NCBI RefSeq assembly: GCF_900114005.1
Contig: NZ_FORM01000006.1
Coordinates: forward strand, 124,001-188,000
From: Olleya namhaensis
Lineage (GTDB): Bacteria > Bacteroidota > Bacteroidia > Flavobacteriales > Flavobacteriaceae
Length of the DNA: 64,000 bases
Reading direction: 5' to 3'
Shown: positions 15,005 through 24,050 of the stretch, piece after piece
Layout: every line of letters starts with the position of its first letter
Position numbering within the stretch: the first letter of the stretch is position 1
Translations under genes and position numbers: made by a program
The notes under the pieces: model-generated
What the model was told of the DNA's origin: nothing
The model's database searches: none
The model's input: only the letters and a program-made list of their open reading frames with translations

Positions 15005-15898
15005 TTATTTTTTAATTTCTATTTCAGGGATTTTAATAAGTTCAACTGTTGCTGAAGCTAAAACAACTTTACCATTGGTAGCTTCGATATCTTTTCTAAT
15101 CAGATCGTTTAAAAGGTGTTTAGTGATTCTCCTTTTTTTATAATCGACGATATAACGCAAATTAAATTGAATCCAATTATCTGTTAACGTTGTTGCTAGC
15201 GTCGGCTCTACCATTGCATCTTCTACATAATATTTAGACACGACCTCTGTCCATTTATCTTTTGAAGCTTTAGTATACTCCGCTAACGTTGTTGTTGCAG
15301 CGCCAATAATTATACTTTTAGCCAACTCGATATCAGAACCATAACGGATTGGTAAATTAAACTCGTCCCAAATAAAAGGAAAATCTTTAGAGTAATTATA
15401 CACAGGACCCTTAAACACAAAGGCGTTACTCAGTTTTACAATGCGCCCTGTATAATTATCGCTTTGCACCCATTGTCCAATTTCCATCATAGTGGTGTAA
15501 ATACTATCCACATCAATAACGTCTCCTTTAATACCGTTAATCTCAATACGATCTCCAGGCTCATACACTTTTACAATAAAAATATAAACAGAACCTGCAA
15601 TACTTAAAATTAACTCTTGTAATGTAAATGCTAATCCCGCAGACAGCAAACCTAAGGTTACTGTAAAGTCTTTTATACTTCCCGTAAAATATAGAATAGT
15701 GATAACACTAAGTATAAAATAGCCCAGTAACTCAATACCTTTTTGAGATTTATATCTTACTGAAGTATTGGCTATGTTACGTTTTAAAAAGCGTCTTATA
15801 ATTTGTACACATAGCAATACAAACACCACTATTACACTATATTTTAAAATACTTTTTACAAGAGGATAGTCTTGAAACAACTGTTGTATTGCGTCCAT
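15005..15898 (-). CDS. MscS-family mechanosensitive ion channel
   Basis: 297 residues, the length of small MscS proteins. Three membrane segments: about 14-34, 50-68, and the pore helix near 77-108 with GLLSAGLAFTLQELILSIAG, rich in Gly and Ala as in MscS TM3. The beta domain begins YEPGDRIEINGIKGDVIDV, the signature after the pore. It opens under membrane tension to release osmolytes, acting in the inner membrane. The gene lies 22 bp after cbpM-like and before the metallophosphatase, on the same strand, so it is probably expressed with the chaperones from the box-bearing promoter at 17335-17377. Confidence 0.88.
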   Translation of the reverse strand: MDAIQQLFQDYPLVKSILKYSVIVVFVLLCVQIIRRFLKRNIANTSVRYKSQKGIELLGYFILSVITILYFTGSIKDFTVTLGLLSAGLAFTLQELILSIAGSVYIFIVKVYEPGDRIEINGIKGDVIDVDSIYTTMMEIGQWVQSDNYTGRIVKLSNAFVFKGPVYNYSKDFPFIWDEFNLPIRYGSDIELAKSIIIGAATTTLAEYTKASKDKWTEVVSKYYVEDAMVEPTLATTLTDNWIQFNLRYIVDYKKRRITKHLLNDLIRKDIEATNGKVVLASATVELIKIPEIEIKK

Positions 15899-15920
15899 TA
15901 TTTAATATTAGTATGACCTA

Positions 15921-16214
15921 TCAATCTTCGTAAAGCCTTAATTTATTATTAAGCGATGTTATTTCGCTTTGCAAGGTTTCGACACGTTTTAATAAATTAT
16001 ATACTGCATCCAAGCCTTCCAAATTGATGTTTAAATCATAATGCAAACGCATCATTTTTTCGACTTCATTAATTTGCGTTACTTTAATATATTGGTCTTG
16101 CTCTGAAACTACAATTTCTATTAGTTCGTAATCCTCTAACTGGTTAATAAACGTTGTAGGCACATTATAATGCGTGCAAAAAGTGGTTATAGAAATTAAA
16201 TCTATTACTTCCAT
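15921..16214 (-). CDS. cbpM: CbpM-like chaperone modulator
   Basis: 97 residues. It has a MerR-like N-terminal helix pair (LISITTFCTHYNVPTTFINQ, then LEDYELIEIV) and a C-terminal coiled coil (LYNLLKRVETLQSEI). This is the layout of CbpM, the specific partner that binds the J domain of CbpA and restrains it. It lies 2 bp after the CbpA-like gene, as in other bacteria. The cysteine in TTFCTHY is not part of a known metal site. Symbol given on homology plus synteny. Confidence 0.8.
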   Translation of the reverse strand: MEVIDLISITTFCTHYNVPTTFINQLEDYELIEIVVSEQDQYIKVTQINEVEKMMRLHYDLNINLEGLDAVYNLLKRVETLQSEITSLNNKLRLYED

Positions 16215-16216
16215 AA

Positions 16217-17110
16217 TTATCTTAATTTTTGAAGTTCGGTAAATAATGCTTTCTCTTTATCAGTAAGTTTTGTCGGCGTTTTTATTTGGTATGTGATATA
16301 CAAATCTCCAAACTGTCCTGCTTTTTTGTACTTAGGAAACCCTTTGCCTTTCAACTTAACCTTTGTTCCGTTTTGAGTTTCTGGTTTAATAGTTAATTTA
16401 ACTTTACCGTCAAAGGTATCTACCATCAAATCGCCACCTAATAATGCGGTGTATAAATCTAAATCTACTGTAGCATACAGGTTGTCTTTATCTCTTTTAA
16501 AGGCGGTAGTATTAGTAATTGAAAACTGAATTAATAAATCACCATTTGGTCCGTTATTTGTGCCTTTACCACCGTGTCCTTTAATCTTAATAGTTTGCCC
16601 GTTTTCTACTCCTGCAGGAATAGTAATTCTGATATTTTTATTGTTAACAGTCAGCGTACGTTTATGGTCTTCGTACACATCTTTTAGATCCAACTGTAGC
16701 TCTGCATTAAAATCTTGACCTCTAAATCTTGAAGTGCGTTGCCCTCCTGACGCCTGACCACCAAACATGTTACCAAAGATGTCTTCAAAATCATGCTGAC
16801 TATAGCCGCCCGCTTGACCAGATTGACCTTGATATGCACGTTGTTGCTGTTGTTGCTGGCGTTTTGACTGCTCGTAAGCTTCAGAATTTTGCCAATGCTC
16901 TCCATATTGATCGTATTTTTTACGGTTTTCAGGATTACTCAACACCTCATTAGCTTCATTAATTTCTTTAAACTTTAGTTCAGCATCTTTATCATTCGGA
17001 TTTAAATCTGGGTGATACTTACGTGCTAGTTTTCGGTATGCTTTTTTTATATCTTTTTCGGACGCTGTTTTGGAGAGTCCCAATGTTTTATAATAATCTA
17101 CAACTGCCAT
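16217..17110 (-). CDS. cbpA: CbpA-type DnaJ family co-chaperone
   Basis: 297 residues. N-terminal J domain with HPD at 33-35 ([10 protein letters not shown]) after [10 protein letters not shown]. Then a Gln- and Gly-rich linker ([10 protein letters not shown] at about 84-93, and [10 protein letters not shown]), a DIFGNMFGG segment, and two C-terminal substrate-binding domains (about 125-297). There is no Cys-rich zinc region, so it is a class B J protein as CbpA is. It delivers substrates to DnaK. Neighbours are a CbpM-like modulator 2 bp downstream and a 66-residue protein directly upstream. The operon promoter carries the TGAC-N4-ATCA box, pointing to stress-linked expression. Confidence 0.92.
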   Translation of the reverse strand: MAVVDYYKTLGLSKTASEKDIKKAYRKLARKYHPDLNPNDKDAELKFKEINEANEVLSNPENRKKYDQYGEHWQNSEAYEQSKRQQQQQQRAYQGQSGQAGGYSQHDFEDIFGNMFGGQASGGQRTSRFRGQDFNAELQLDLKDVYEDHKRTLTVNNKNIRITIPAGVENGQTIKIKGHGGKGTNNGPNGDLLIQFSITNTTAFKRDKDNLYATVDLDLYTALLGGDLMVDTFDGKVKLTIKPETQNGTKVKLKGKGFPKYKKAGQFGDLYITYQIKTPTKLTDKEKALFTELQKLR

Positions 17111-17311
17111 TTATTTTGATTTATGATGTTCGATATGTTCTTTTAATGTGTTTAAATAATCTTGTAAAACCGTAGGATTTATTTCTGGATGTTCCATAGA
17201 AGGAATCGTGCTTGGATCTTCTTGCAAAAGCGCATATAACTCTGGATAATTTTTCTCAATTTTAAAAGTTAAATCAGTAATTTCTTTTATTAATTCCTGC
17301 TCTGTTTTCAT
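17111..17311 (-). CDS. Small conserved hypothetical protein (66 aa)
   Basis: 66 residues starting MKTEQELIKEITDLTFKI. Predicted helices flank a Pro-containing acidic middle (PSTIPSMEHPEINPTVLQDY), ending TLKEHIEHHKSK. No signal peptide or metal motif. It directly precedes the CbpA-like gene (stop adjacent to ATG) and is the first gene of the operon. I know of similar short proteins beside cbpA in flavobacteria but of no assigned function; a chaperone-related role is inferred from position only. Confidence 0.7.
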   Translation of the reverse strand: MKTEQELIKEITDLTFKIEKNYPELYALLQEDPSTIPSMEHPEINPTVLQDYLNTLKEHIEHHKSK

Positions 17312-17334
17312 ATCCTAAATGGGTTTAATTCTTA

Positions 17335-17377
17335 TAAATGTACTCTTAAATTTACAAGAATAAATTGACAACAATCA
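17335..17377 (-). promoter_or_regulatory. CRP/FNR-type box and -7 element of the chaperone operon
   Basis: TGAC-AACA-ATCA at 17366-17377, 23 bp, then TACATTTA (17342-17335 on the minus strand), matching TAnnTTTG at all but the last base. The first gene starts at 17311. The bases beyond the box (AATCAGTT) match those at the 13742 and 20838 sites. Confidence 0.7.
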
Positions 17378-17394
17378 GTTTAATGTGTTAATAA

Positions 17395-18069
17395 TTAGCT
17401 AATTATTTTACCATCTTCCATCGTGATAATACGATCGGTACGTTTTGCAAAATCTTCGTCATGGGTTACAATTAACAAGGATAAATTTTCTTCCACACTT
17501 AGCTTTTTAAAGATATTAAACACATTATCTGCATTATGACTATCTAGATTCCCTGTGGGCTCATCCCCCATAATTATTGATGGATTATTTATCAGCGCTC
17601 TCGCAATAGCAACGCGCTGTTTTTCGCCTCCAGATACTTGAGACGCACGTTTATGTGCTAAATGCTCGATATTTAATATTCTTAGTTTCTCAAGCGCATC
17701 TTTTTCTATGGCTTTGATGCTTTTTTCGCCTAACTTTTTAGCAGGCAACATCACGTTTTCTAATACCGTAAATTCTGATAATAAATAATGAAACTGAAAA
17801 ACAAAACCAATGTGTTTGTTTCTTATAACAGTTAACTTTTGTCTGCTATCCCCTGTTATTAACTCGTTATTCAAATACAATTCACCCTCATACTCTGTAT
17901 CCATGGTAGACAAAATGTACAATAGCGTAGATTTCCCACAACCAGACTTTCCCATTATGGAGACAAATTCGCCTTTATTAATTTTAAAACTAATATCCTT
18001 TAGCACGTGAAAAGACACTGGCTTTTTAAAGTATTTGTTTATATTTTTTGCTTCTAAAACGGTTTCCAT
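17395..18069 (-). CDS. ABC transporter ATP-binding protein (LolD/MacB type)
   Basis: 224 residues: Walker A GKSGCGKST at 40-48, Q loop VFQFHYLL, signature SGGEKQR, Walker B IIMGDEP and the switch His in LIVTHDEDF. The subfamily is that which powers FtsX-type permeases. It overlaps the permease gene by 1 bp and is the last gene of a four-gene minus-strand operon (TerB-like, adaptor lipoprotein, permease, ATPase). Together these make a MacAB/Lol-like complex moving something from the periplasmic face of the inner membrane, not a classical importer. Confidence 0.92.
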   Translation of the reverse strand: METVLEAKNINKYFKKPVSFHVLKDISFKINKGEFVSIMGKSGCGKSTLLYILSTMDTEYEGELYLNNELITGDSRQKLTVIRNKHIGFVFQFHYLLSEFTVLENVMLPAKKLGEKSIKAIEKDALEKLRILNIEHLAHKRASQVSGGEKQRVAIARALINNPSIIMGDEPTGNLDSHNADNVFNIFKKLSVEENLSLLIVTHDEDFAKRTDRIITMEDGKIIS

Positions 18070-19331
18070 TATTGTCCTCTTATTATTCTTACTGGGTCTA
18101 TTTTCTTAGCTTTAAGCGAAGGCAAATAGCCTGCAAAAAAAGTTGAAATAATTGCAAACGAAAACCCTATAACATAATACCAGATACTAAAATCTATAGG
18201 GTACGTTTCTACTTTTGCTAATGCGTCCGTTTTAAACGGAATGGTGCTAATTATATTAGTAAAAATCAAACCGATTAACAGTCCTAGAAGACCTCCAACT
18301 ATTCCAATAATTAAGGCTTGACTCATAAAAATATACTGCACATCATTGCCTGAAAAACCGACTGCTTTTAAAATAGCTATGTCATTCATTTTTTCATAAA
18401 TAAGCATACTTAAAATATTGTACACACCAAAACCTGCAACAATCAATAACGCGATAGAAACCGCATAAGTAATAAGATTTCTAACATCTGTACCGGTTTC
18501 AAATTGTGCGTTAGCGGTTTTTATATCTATAGCAGTTACATTAAATTGTTGTTCTATTTTTTTAGATAATGGCAATGCCTTTTCAATATCATAAAGCTTG
18601 ACATTAATATCTGTTATGTAATTTTGTGCTTCACCTAAAATACGTTGCACTGTTTTTAAATTAACAAAACTTTGAATAGCATCAACATCCGAAATACCAC
18701 TTTGGTAAAGACCAACAATTCTTAAAGGAAAAACATCACCTTTTATTGTGCTTATCTGAATACGATCACCAACCGATAACGCCATTTTTTTGGCAATACC
18801 TGATCCCAATAATATTCCATTTTCAGTGTTTTTAAGTTTCTCAGGAGAACCTTCAATAATATAATCTCTAAAATTAAATAATCTAGCTTCTTCCGTAGGT
18901 TGTATCCCTGTTAAATTACCAGCAATTTCAATAGAACCTGCGATATAAAATATTTGTGTTTTTATTTGCGGAATCGCTCCTTTTACATCTTCATTCTCAT
19001 TTAAAAAATTTATAATAGGTGTAGCATTGTGGATTTTTTTCTGACTTAACTTTGGTTTGATAGAATGCACCACATTTAAGCTGTTTTTAAAGGCATCATA
19101 AATATCTACAGGTTGCTGTTTTGAGGGTTCAATTTCATTATAGACATGTATATGTGGGGTTTGATTTAAAATTAAATCGTCTAACATATTGTTTAATCCA
19201 GTCATAAAACTAACCAAAGTAATATACGCACCAATACCAAAAGTGACTCCTAAAGCCGCAATAGCAGTAGATTTAAACTTAGTTAACAATTGCTTTTTTG
19301 CAATATCAAGTATGACAGGCCAGTTTACCAT
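18069..19331 (-). CDS. ABC transporter permease, FtsX/LolC-like
   Basis: 420 residues. One N-terminal membrane helix (about 20-42), a large periplasmic domain of about 230 residues (MacB_PCD type), then three helices in the C-terminal FtsX region (VSIALLIVAGFGVYNILSM, a helix near SQALIIGIVGGLLG, and one near WYYVIGFSFAIIS). It ends with the PSLKAKKIDPVRIIRGQ motif common in this family. It should form a homodimer or work with the 224-residue ATPase, and share the periplasmic adaptor encoded just upstream. Genes overlap by 1 bp on both sides. Substrate unknown. Confidence 0.9.
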   Translation of the reverse strand: MVNWPVILDIAKKQLLTKFKSTAIAALGVTFGIGAYITLVSFMTGLNNMLDDLILNQTPHIHVYNEIEPSKQQPVDIYDAFKNSLNVVHSIKPKLSQKKIHNATPIINFLNENEDVKGAIPQIKTQIFYIAGSIEIAGNLTGIQPTEEARLFNFRDYIIEGSPEKLKNTENGILLGSGIAKKMALSVGDRIQISTIKGDVFPLRIVGLYQSGISDVDAIQSFVNLKTVQRILGEAQNYITDINVKLYDIEKALPLSKKIEQQFNVTAIDIKTANAQFETGTDVRNLITYAVSIALLIVAGFGVYNILSMLIYEKMNDIAILKAVGFSGNDVQYIFMSQALIIGIVGGLLGLLIGLIFTNIISTIPFKTDALAKVETYPIDFSIWYYVIGFSFAIISTFFAGYLPSLKAKKIDPVRIIRGQ

Positions 19332-20410
19332 TATTCTGGTTTATAGATGTATGTGTCTTTGGTAATACCGTCTAAAACCTCAATACTTTCAAGATCTCCT
19401 AAACCTGTAGTAATGGTTACTAAACCAGCATCAGTTTGCACCTGGTTATTACCGGTGATATAACTTTTAGGGATGGTTAGCACATTTTGCTTTTTAGAAA
19501 TAACAATATTTGCTTCGCCAGAAAGTCCCGGATACAATACATCAGGAGGATTTACAAAAACAGCTTCGACTTTAAAGGTCTGATTACGCTCGTCTTTTTT
19601 AGGATAAATTTTGGACACTTTACCTTCCAAGACTTTACCGTTATAAGCATCCAATGTTATTAATACGTCCTGATTTTTAATAATTTTGACAATATCCACT
19701 TCGTCAACCAACATTTCAATAATAAAAGTAGAAGCACTTCCAATGGAAGCTATAGGTTCCATAGTATTTATAAGCTCTCCAGAGGCTTTATAAAGGGCAT
19801 ACACCTTACCATTTATAGTGCTTTTTACAGTAAAGTCTTTAGTGTTAATTAAAGAGGTTTGATAGGTGTTTTTTGCTTGTTTAACATTGGTGTTTAACTG
19901 ATTTTTAGTTTGGTTATATTTATTTTTAAGTAATGTCCAGCTGTTTTTTGATAATTGATAATTTAATTGTTTGTTATCAAAATCAGCTTTAGAACCTATG
20001 TTTTGATTCCAAAGATTTTGTTGTCTAAAAAAGTTAACCGAATCGTTTTTATATTTCAAATTAGCAGCTTCAATTTCATCTAAAATTCCTGATAAAATAG
20101 CCGCACTCCCATTGTAATTTTCTTTAGCCAAATCCAAAGCTAGTTTTGCGTTTTGCGTATTTAAAACTGGTGTGTTATTAATAATCTGAGAGAGGGCTTG
20201 TCCTTTTGTAACTAAATCACCTTCTTCTACTAAATTTTGATCTAAAATACCTGCAACACTAGCGTAAGCTTGATATAAACTATCGGGTTGTATTGTTACA
20301 GATGTATATACAAACTCCGTTAAATCTTGGGTTGTAGGACGTGTTTTTTCTGTATCTTTTTTACAAGACCACAAAAATAAAATGGCTACAAAAAACAAAT
20401 ACTTTTTCAT
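19331..20410 (-). CDS. Periplasmic adaptor (membrane fusion) lipoprotein
   Basis: 359 residues. Lipoprotein signal MKKYLFFVAILFLWSC with Cys16 as the lipidation site. A biotinyl-lipoyl-like half (ASVAGILDQNLVEEGDLVTKG) is split by a long coiled-coil hairpin (about 85-185, Asn/Lys-rich). The beta-barrel domain follows (KDFTVKSTINGKVYALYKASG, then VEAVFVNPPDVLYPGLSGEANIV). This is the HlyD/MacA architecture that connects an ABC permease to an outer-membrane channel. It overlaps the TerB-like gene by 4 bp and the permease by 1 bp. No outer-membrane TolC-like gene is present in the operon. Confidence 0.88.
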   Translation of the reverse strand: MKKYLFFVAILFLWSCKKDTEKTRPTTQDLTEFVYTSVTIQPDSLYQAYASVAGILDQNLVEEGDLVTKGQALSQIINNTPVLNTQNAKLALDLAKENYNGSAAILSGILDEIEAANLKYKNDSVNFFRQQNLWNQNIGSKADFDNKQLNYQLSKNSWTLLKNKYNQTKNQLNTNVKQAKNTYQTSLINTKDFTVKSTINGKVYALYKASGELINTMEPIASIGSASTFIIEMLVDEVDIVKIIKNQDVLITLDAYNGKVLEGKVSKIYPKKDERNQTFKVEAVFVNPPDVLYPGLSGEANIVISKKQNVLTIPKSYITGNNQVQTDAGLVTITTGLGDLESIEVLDGITKDTYIYKPE

Positions 20411-20790
20411 ATCTTTTTTAATTCGATATCTAACTTAGCTAATAATATTAATTCGGACTTATTTCTACCAGAAAAACGACTCGCAATAGCATTTGCTGTT
20501 TGTAATACCAACGCTTTTGTTTTGGGTGTAAAAAGGACTTTATTGGTTGTCATATAGCTCAAAAAGTTATCAAAACAGACCTCAGCCTCGTGCGCTTTTG
20601 TATCATGTAACCAATCAAACATAGCCACAATAATATTGGCATTATTAGAATGCGACCACGCTTGCTTCACAACCATTTTTAAAGTCTCAATTTCTGTAGC
20701 TTCTACAACGCCATCTGCATTAGCTATAGCATAAAATAATTCTCCAAGATTTTGATAGAATAGCGTCGTACTATCTTGCTTATTTTTCAT
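20407..20790 (-). CDS. TerB-like domain protein
   Basis: 127 residues, all helical, no signal peptide. FYAIANADGVVEATEIETL is the TerB/DjlA-N signature (Ala-Asp-Gly loop followed by acidic residues), and a second repeat-like part runs through DNFLSYMTTNKVLFTP. TerB proteins are linked to tellurite resistance and envelope stress; many bind metal ions. It begins the operon with the adaptor, permease and ATPase (4-bp overlap with the adaptor). The promoter region carries TGAT-N4-ATCA at 20838-20849. What it senses or does for the exporter is unknown. Confidence 0.75.
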   Translation of the reverse strand: MKNKQDSTTLFYQNLGELFYAIANADGVVEATEIETLKMVVKQAWSHSNNANIIVAMFDWLHDTKAHEAEVCFDNFLSYMTTNKVLFTPKTKALVLQTANAIASRFSGRNKSELILLAKLDIELKKI

Positions 20791-20806
20791 CCCATTAATT
20801 TAACAT

Positions 20807-20849
20807 CCAAAGTAATCCTAATGCATTACCTAACACATGATATTAATCA
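20807..20849 (-). promoter_or_regulatory. CRP/FNR-type box and -7 element of the TerB/exporter operon
   Basis: Perfect palindrome TGAT-N4-ATCA at 20838-20849, 23 bp, then TACTTTGG (20814-20807 on the minus strand; one mismatch to TAnnTTTG). The divergent sensor kinase starts at 20884 or 20917, so the site could also act there, but the spacing fits only the minus-strand promoter. Confidence 0.68.
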
Positions 20850-20883
20850 GTTAATACAGTAATAGTGCCTTTTTTTTTGTATT

Positions 20884-22053
20884 TTGAATTTTTATTTTAC
20901 ACCACAAGCGCCCTTTATGTTTAAGAATAATCAGGACATTTTTCAAATTTTATCTGAAGCAATCTCAGAAGGCATTCTAATAGTCGATGAAACTCAAACC
21001 ATTATAGCCGTAAATTCGTCTACAGAAGACATGTTTGGTTATGATAAAGACGAATTAAACACCAAACCATTAGAAACATTAATCCCTTCTAATTATCAAA
21101 AAGGACACGGTAAGCAGTTTAATTCGTATTACAAAAACAGTGAAAAACGTACCATGGGTAAAGGACGTGCTCTTTTTGCTGTTAAAAAAGATGGTAGTAC
21201 ATTTCCTGTAGAAGTCGGTTTAAATCCATTTAACGTGGCTGACAAAAAATACGTTATGGCCTTAGTTATAGATATTACCGAACGTAAAAACTATACAGAT
21301 AAACTAGAAAAAACGGTTGAAGAACGCACTAAACAACTTAGAGAAGCTTTAGAAACGGAAAAAGAATTAAACGATTTAAAAACCAAGTTTTTATCGCTAG
21401 TATCTCACGAATTTAAAACACCTTTAACAGGGATTTTAACCTCGTCCATGCTATTAAGTAAATACAAACTAGCAGAGCAACAAGACAAAAGAGACAAGCA
21501 TATAAATACCATAAATAGTAAAGTACAATACCTAAATAATATTTTAAACGACTTCCTGTCTGTTGAGAAACTAGAATCTGGAAAGGTTAATTATAAGTTT
21601 ACCGAGTTTAGATTAAGTAAAGTTGTAAACGAAGTGGTTTACAATGCTAATATGCTTTTAAAAGAAGGTCAGAAAATAAAATACCCTGAAAATATTGATG
21701 ACATTTCATTGATATTAGACGAAAAAACGATAGAATTAGCTTTGTCTAATTTGGTGCATAATGCTATAAAATACTCGCCTGAAAACACCACTATCGAGCT
21801 ACAAGTCAATCAGGATAAGACGCACACCACTTTTAAGATTATTGACAACGGAATTGGGATTCCGAAAAATGATCAAAAAAATATTTTTAATCGCTATTTT
21901 AGAGCCGAAAACGCTTTACTAGACCAAGGGACTGGTATTGGTTTAAACATTGTAAAAACGCATTTAGAAAACTTAGGAGGATCTATAAGTTTTGAAAGTA
22001 TCGAAAATTCAGGATCCACTTTTACTATTATAATACCTAACAAAGCCAACTAA
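20884..22053 (+). CDS. PAS-domain sensor histidine kinase
   Basis: 389 residues, no membrane helix, so soluble. PAS domain about 17-135 (GILIVDETQTIIAVN, FGYDKDEL, MALVIDITERK). Short coiled coil, then HisKA with His175 in LVSHEFKTPL, and HATPase_c with NLVHNAIKYSP, DNGIGIPKND and GTGIGLNIVK. The start may be Met12 (20917), since the first 11 residues look unlike PAS leaders. Its stop overlaps the regulator ATG by 1 bp, so it should phosphorylate that hybrid receiver-CRP protein. The PAS ligand is not evident: there is no heme-binding His or Cys pattern I can point to. A divergent box-bearing promoter lies upstream. Confidence 0.9.
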   Translation: MNFYFTPQAPFMFKNNQDIFQILSEAISEGILIVDETQTIIAVNSSTEDMFGYDKDELNTKPLETLIPSNYQKGHGKQFNSYYKNSEKRTMGKGRALFAVKKDGSTFPVEVGLNPFNVADKKYVMALVIDITERKNYTDKLEKTVEERTKQLREALETEKELNDLKTKFLSLVSHEFKTPLTGILTSSMLLSKYKLAEQQDKRDKHINTINSKVQYLNNILNDFLSVEKLESGKVNYKFTEFRLSKVVNEVVYNANMLLKEGQKIKYPENIDDISLILDEKTIELALSNLVHNAIKYSPENTTIELQVNQDKTHTTFKIIDNGIGIPKNDQKNIFNRYFRAENALLDQGTGIGLNIVKTHLENLGGSISFESIENSGSTFTIIIPNKAN

Positions 22054-23105
22054 TGAAAACCATACTTTTAATTGAAGATGATATTGTTTTAAGAGAAAAT
22101 ACAAAAGAGCTTTTAGAACTATCCGATTATAATGTAACTACTGCTGCCAATGGTAAATTAGGTTTACAGGCTGCAATAGCCACTTTGCCTGATATTATTG
22201 TTTGCGATATCATGATGCCAGAATTAGATGGTTATGGTGTCTTAGAAGGTTTGTCTAAACAAGATAGTACTATGCATATTCCGTTTATCTTTTTGTCTGC
22301 AAAAACGGAACGACATGATGTTAGAAAAGGCATGGATTTGGGTGCGGATGATTATATTACAAAACCATTTAGTGAAGACGAAATTATTAGCGCAATTGAA
22401 AGTCGATTAGCAAAAGCTGCTATTTTAAAAGACAGACGAAATCAGCAAGCATCTAAAAACGATGACAGCCAAGACGAACTAAGAAGTTTAAACGATTTAA
22501 AAAACTTTTTTGATGACAATGGTGAGATTTTTGATTTTTCTAAAGACGAGCACATTTACATCGAAGGAAAAAACTCCAACTACATTTATCTAATAACAAA
22601 AGGTATTGTAAAGTGTCATAAATTAGATGAAAATGGAAAAGAGCTAACCACAGCATTACATAAAGAAGATGATTTGTTTGGGTATACCTCGTTTACACAA
22701 AACATTCCTTATCAAGAAACTGCAACCACTATTAGTGATGCTACCCTAGTTGGATTATCTAAAAACGAACTTAAAAACATACTAAACACCAATCATAAAT
22801 TAACCTTAGAGTTAATCCAATTGCTAACGGATGATATTACTGGCGTAAAAAATCAGCTTTTAGAAATGGCATACAGCTCGGTTTATAAAAAAACAGCGAC
22901 TACCATTTTAAAGTTTGCTGACAAATTAAATTGTAAACCAGACGAGGCTATTAAAATATCTAGAAGTGATCTAGCCAGTGTTGCTGGTATTGCTACCGAA
23001 ACTTTGATTAGAACCTTATCTAGTTTTAAAAAGCAAGGTTTGATAGTTATAGAAGGCCGAAATATTAGAATTGTTGATGTTGAAAAACTTAAGGAGGTCT
23101 GCTAA
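22053..23105 (+). CDS. Response regulator with CRP/FNR-type output
   Basis: 350 residues. Receiver domain 1-120 with Asp9/10, phosphoacceptor Asp52 (VCDIMMPELDG) and Lys104 (ITKPF). A cyclic-nucleotide-binding-like beta roll follows (about 150-245, EGKNSNYIYLITKGIVKCHK), without the Cys set of oxygen-sensing FNR. The winged helix (about 275-350) has recognition helix TETLIRTLSSFKKQG. Glu316 and Arg320 hold the positions that in CRP (Glu181, Arg185) and FNR read the TGA half-site. That matches the TGA-N6-TCA boxes before six promoters in this window, so it is the best local candidate for their regulator. It is coupled to the PAS kinase by a TAATG overlap. DNA binding is inferred. Confidence 0.9.
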   Translation: MKTILLIEDDIVLRENTKELLELSDYNVTTAANGKLGLQAAIATLPDIIVCDIMMPELDGYGVLEGLSKQDSTMHIPFIFLSAKTERHDVRKGMDLGADDYITKPFSEDEIISAIESRLAKAAILKDRRNQQASKNDDSQDELRSLNDLKNFFDDNGEIFDFSKDEHIYIEGKNSNYIYLITKGIVKCHKLDENGKELTTALHKEDDLFGYTSFTQNIPYQETATTISDATLVGLSKNELKNILNTNHKLTLELIQLLTDDITGVKNQLLEMAYSSVYKKTATTILKFADKLNCKPDEAIKISRSDLASVAGIATETLIRTLSSFKKQGLIVIEGRNIRIVDVEKLKEVC

Positions 23106-23129
23106 AATTATACTAAAATAAAGTAGATA

Positions 23130-23172
23130 TGATTTTTATCATTTTTTAAACTGCTTGATAACTATAGATTTG
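23130..23172 (+). promoter_or_regulatory. CRP/FNR-type box and -7 element of the second UspA gene
   Basis: Perfect palindrome TGAT-TTTT-ATCA at 23130-23141, 23 bp, then TAGATTTG at 23165-23172, a full TAnnTTTG match. No TTG is present at -33. The box centre lies about 41 bp before the expected transcription start, where class II activators of this family sit. Confidence 0.75.
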
Positions 23173-23193
23173 TTTGAATAAGACCTATTTAAA

Positions 23194-24042
23194 ATGAAAT
23201 CTATATTACTACCTACAGATTTTTCTGAAAATTCATGGAATGCTATCGCCTATGCGCTACGCTATTTTTCTAACACAACGTGTACGTTTTACTTACTTCA
23301 TGTTAACCCAATAACAGAAGTTGCTATTACAGATATAGACTATAATTACAACATAGAACCATTAATAACAGAAGAATTACAAACAAAACCTGCTAGAAAA
23401 AAATTAAATGGGCTGCTAAAAAAAATAGCAATTCAGTTTTCTAACAATCCTAAGCATTCTTTTTTTACAATCAACGATACTGATTTTTTTATAGACGCGG
23501 TTAGAAAACAAGTTTTAGAAAAAAAAATAGACCTTATAGTAATGGGTACCAAAGGTGCTTCTGGATTAAAAAAGTTAATTATTGGTAGTAATACAGCAGA
23601 CATAATAACTAAAGTAAAATGCAATACGTTAGTTGTTCCAGAAAACGCAACTTTTAAATCGTTAGACCAAATTGCATTTCCAACGGATTTATTACAATTT
23701 TATGGAATAACAACCTTAGCGCCTATTTTAGAGAACTTAGAGCATTTTAATGGCACATTAAACATTGTAAATATTAACAAAAAAGAAGTCAATCTAAATA
23801 AAGATCAAGAAAAAAACAAAGACTTTTTAGAAGACTATTTTAGTACATATCCTCATCAATTTCATTTTTTAACACATACAAAAATAGAAAATGGAATTAA
23901 TACCTTTGTAAAAAGTAAAAATATAGATATGATTGTAATGATTGCCAAAAGTCTTAATTACTTTCAGCAACTATTTTTTCATTCTAAAATAGAAGAAATA
24001 AGCTATCAAACGGATATTCCGTTTTTAGTGCTTCACGAATAA
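23194..24042 (+). CDS. Tandem-domain universal stress protein
   Basis: 282 residues, two Usp halves. SILLPTDFSENSWNAIAYAL opens the first, and MGTKGASGLKKLIIGSNTAD gives the ATP-binding type motif; the second half is degenerate and ends IPFLVLHE. Paralogue of the protein at 11329-12162 (same opening KSILLPTDFS versus QSILIPTDFS). Starts 89 bp after the regulator gene with its own box-bearing promoter and is followed after 8 bp by the patatin gene. Likely induced by the phospho-relay just upstream; this is inference from the promoter match. Confidence 0.9.
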   Translation: MKSILLPTDFSENSWNAIAYALRYFSNTTCTFYLLHVNPITEVAITDIDYNYNIEPLITEELQTKPARKKLNGLLKKIAIQFSNNPKHSFFTINDTDFFIDAVRKQVLEKKIDLIVMGTKGASGLKKLIIGSNTADIITKVKCNTLVVPENATFKSLDQIAFPTDLLQFYGITTLAPILENLEHFNGTLNIVNINKKEVNLNKDQEKNKDFLEDYFSTYPHQFHFLTHTKIENGINTFVKSKNIDMIVMIAKSLNYFQQLFFHSKIEEISYQTDIPFLVLHE

Positions 24043-24050
24043 TTTACAAC

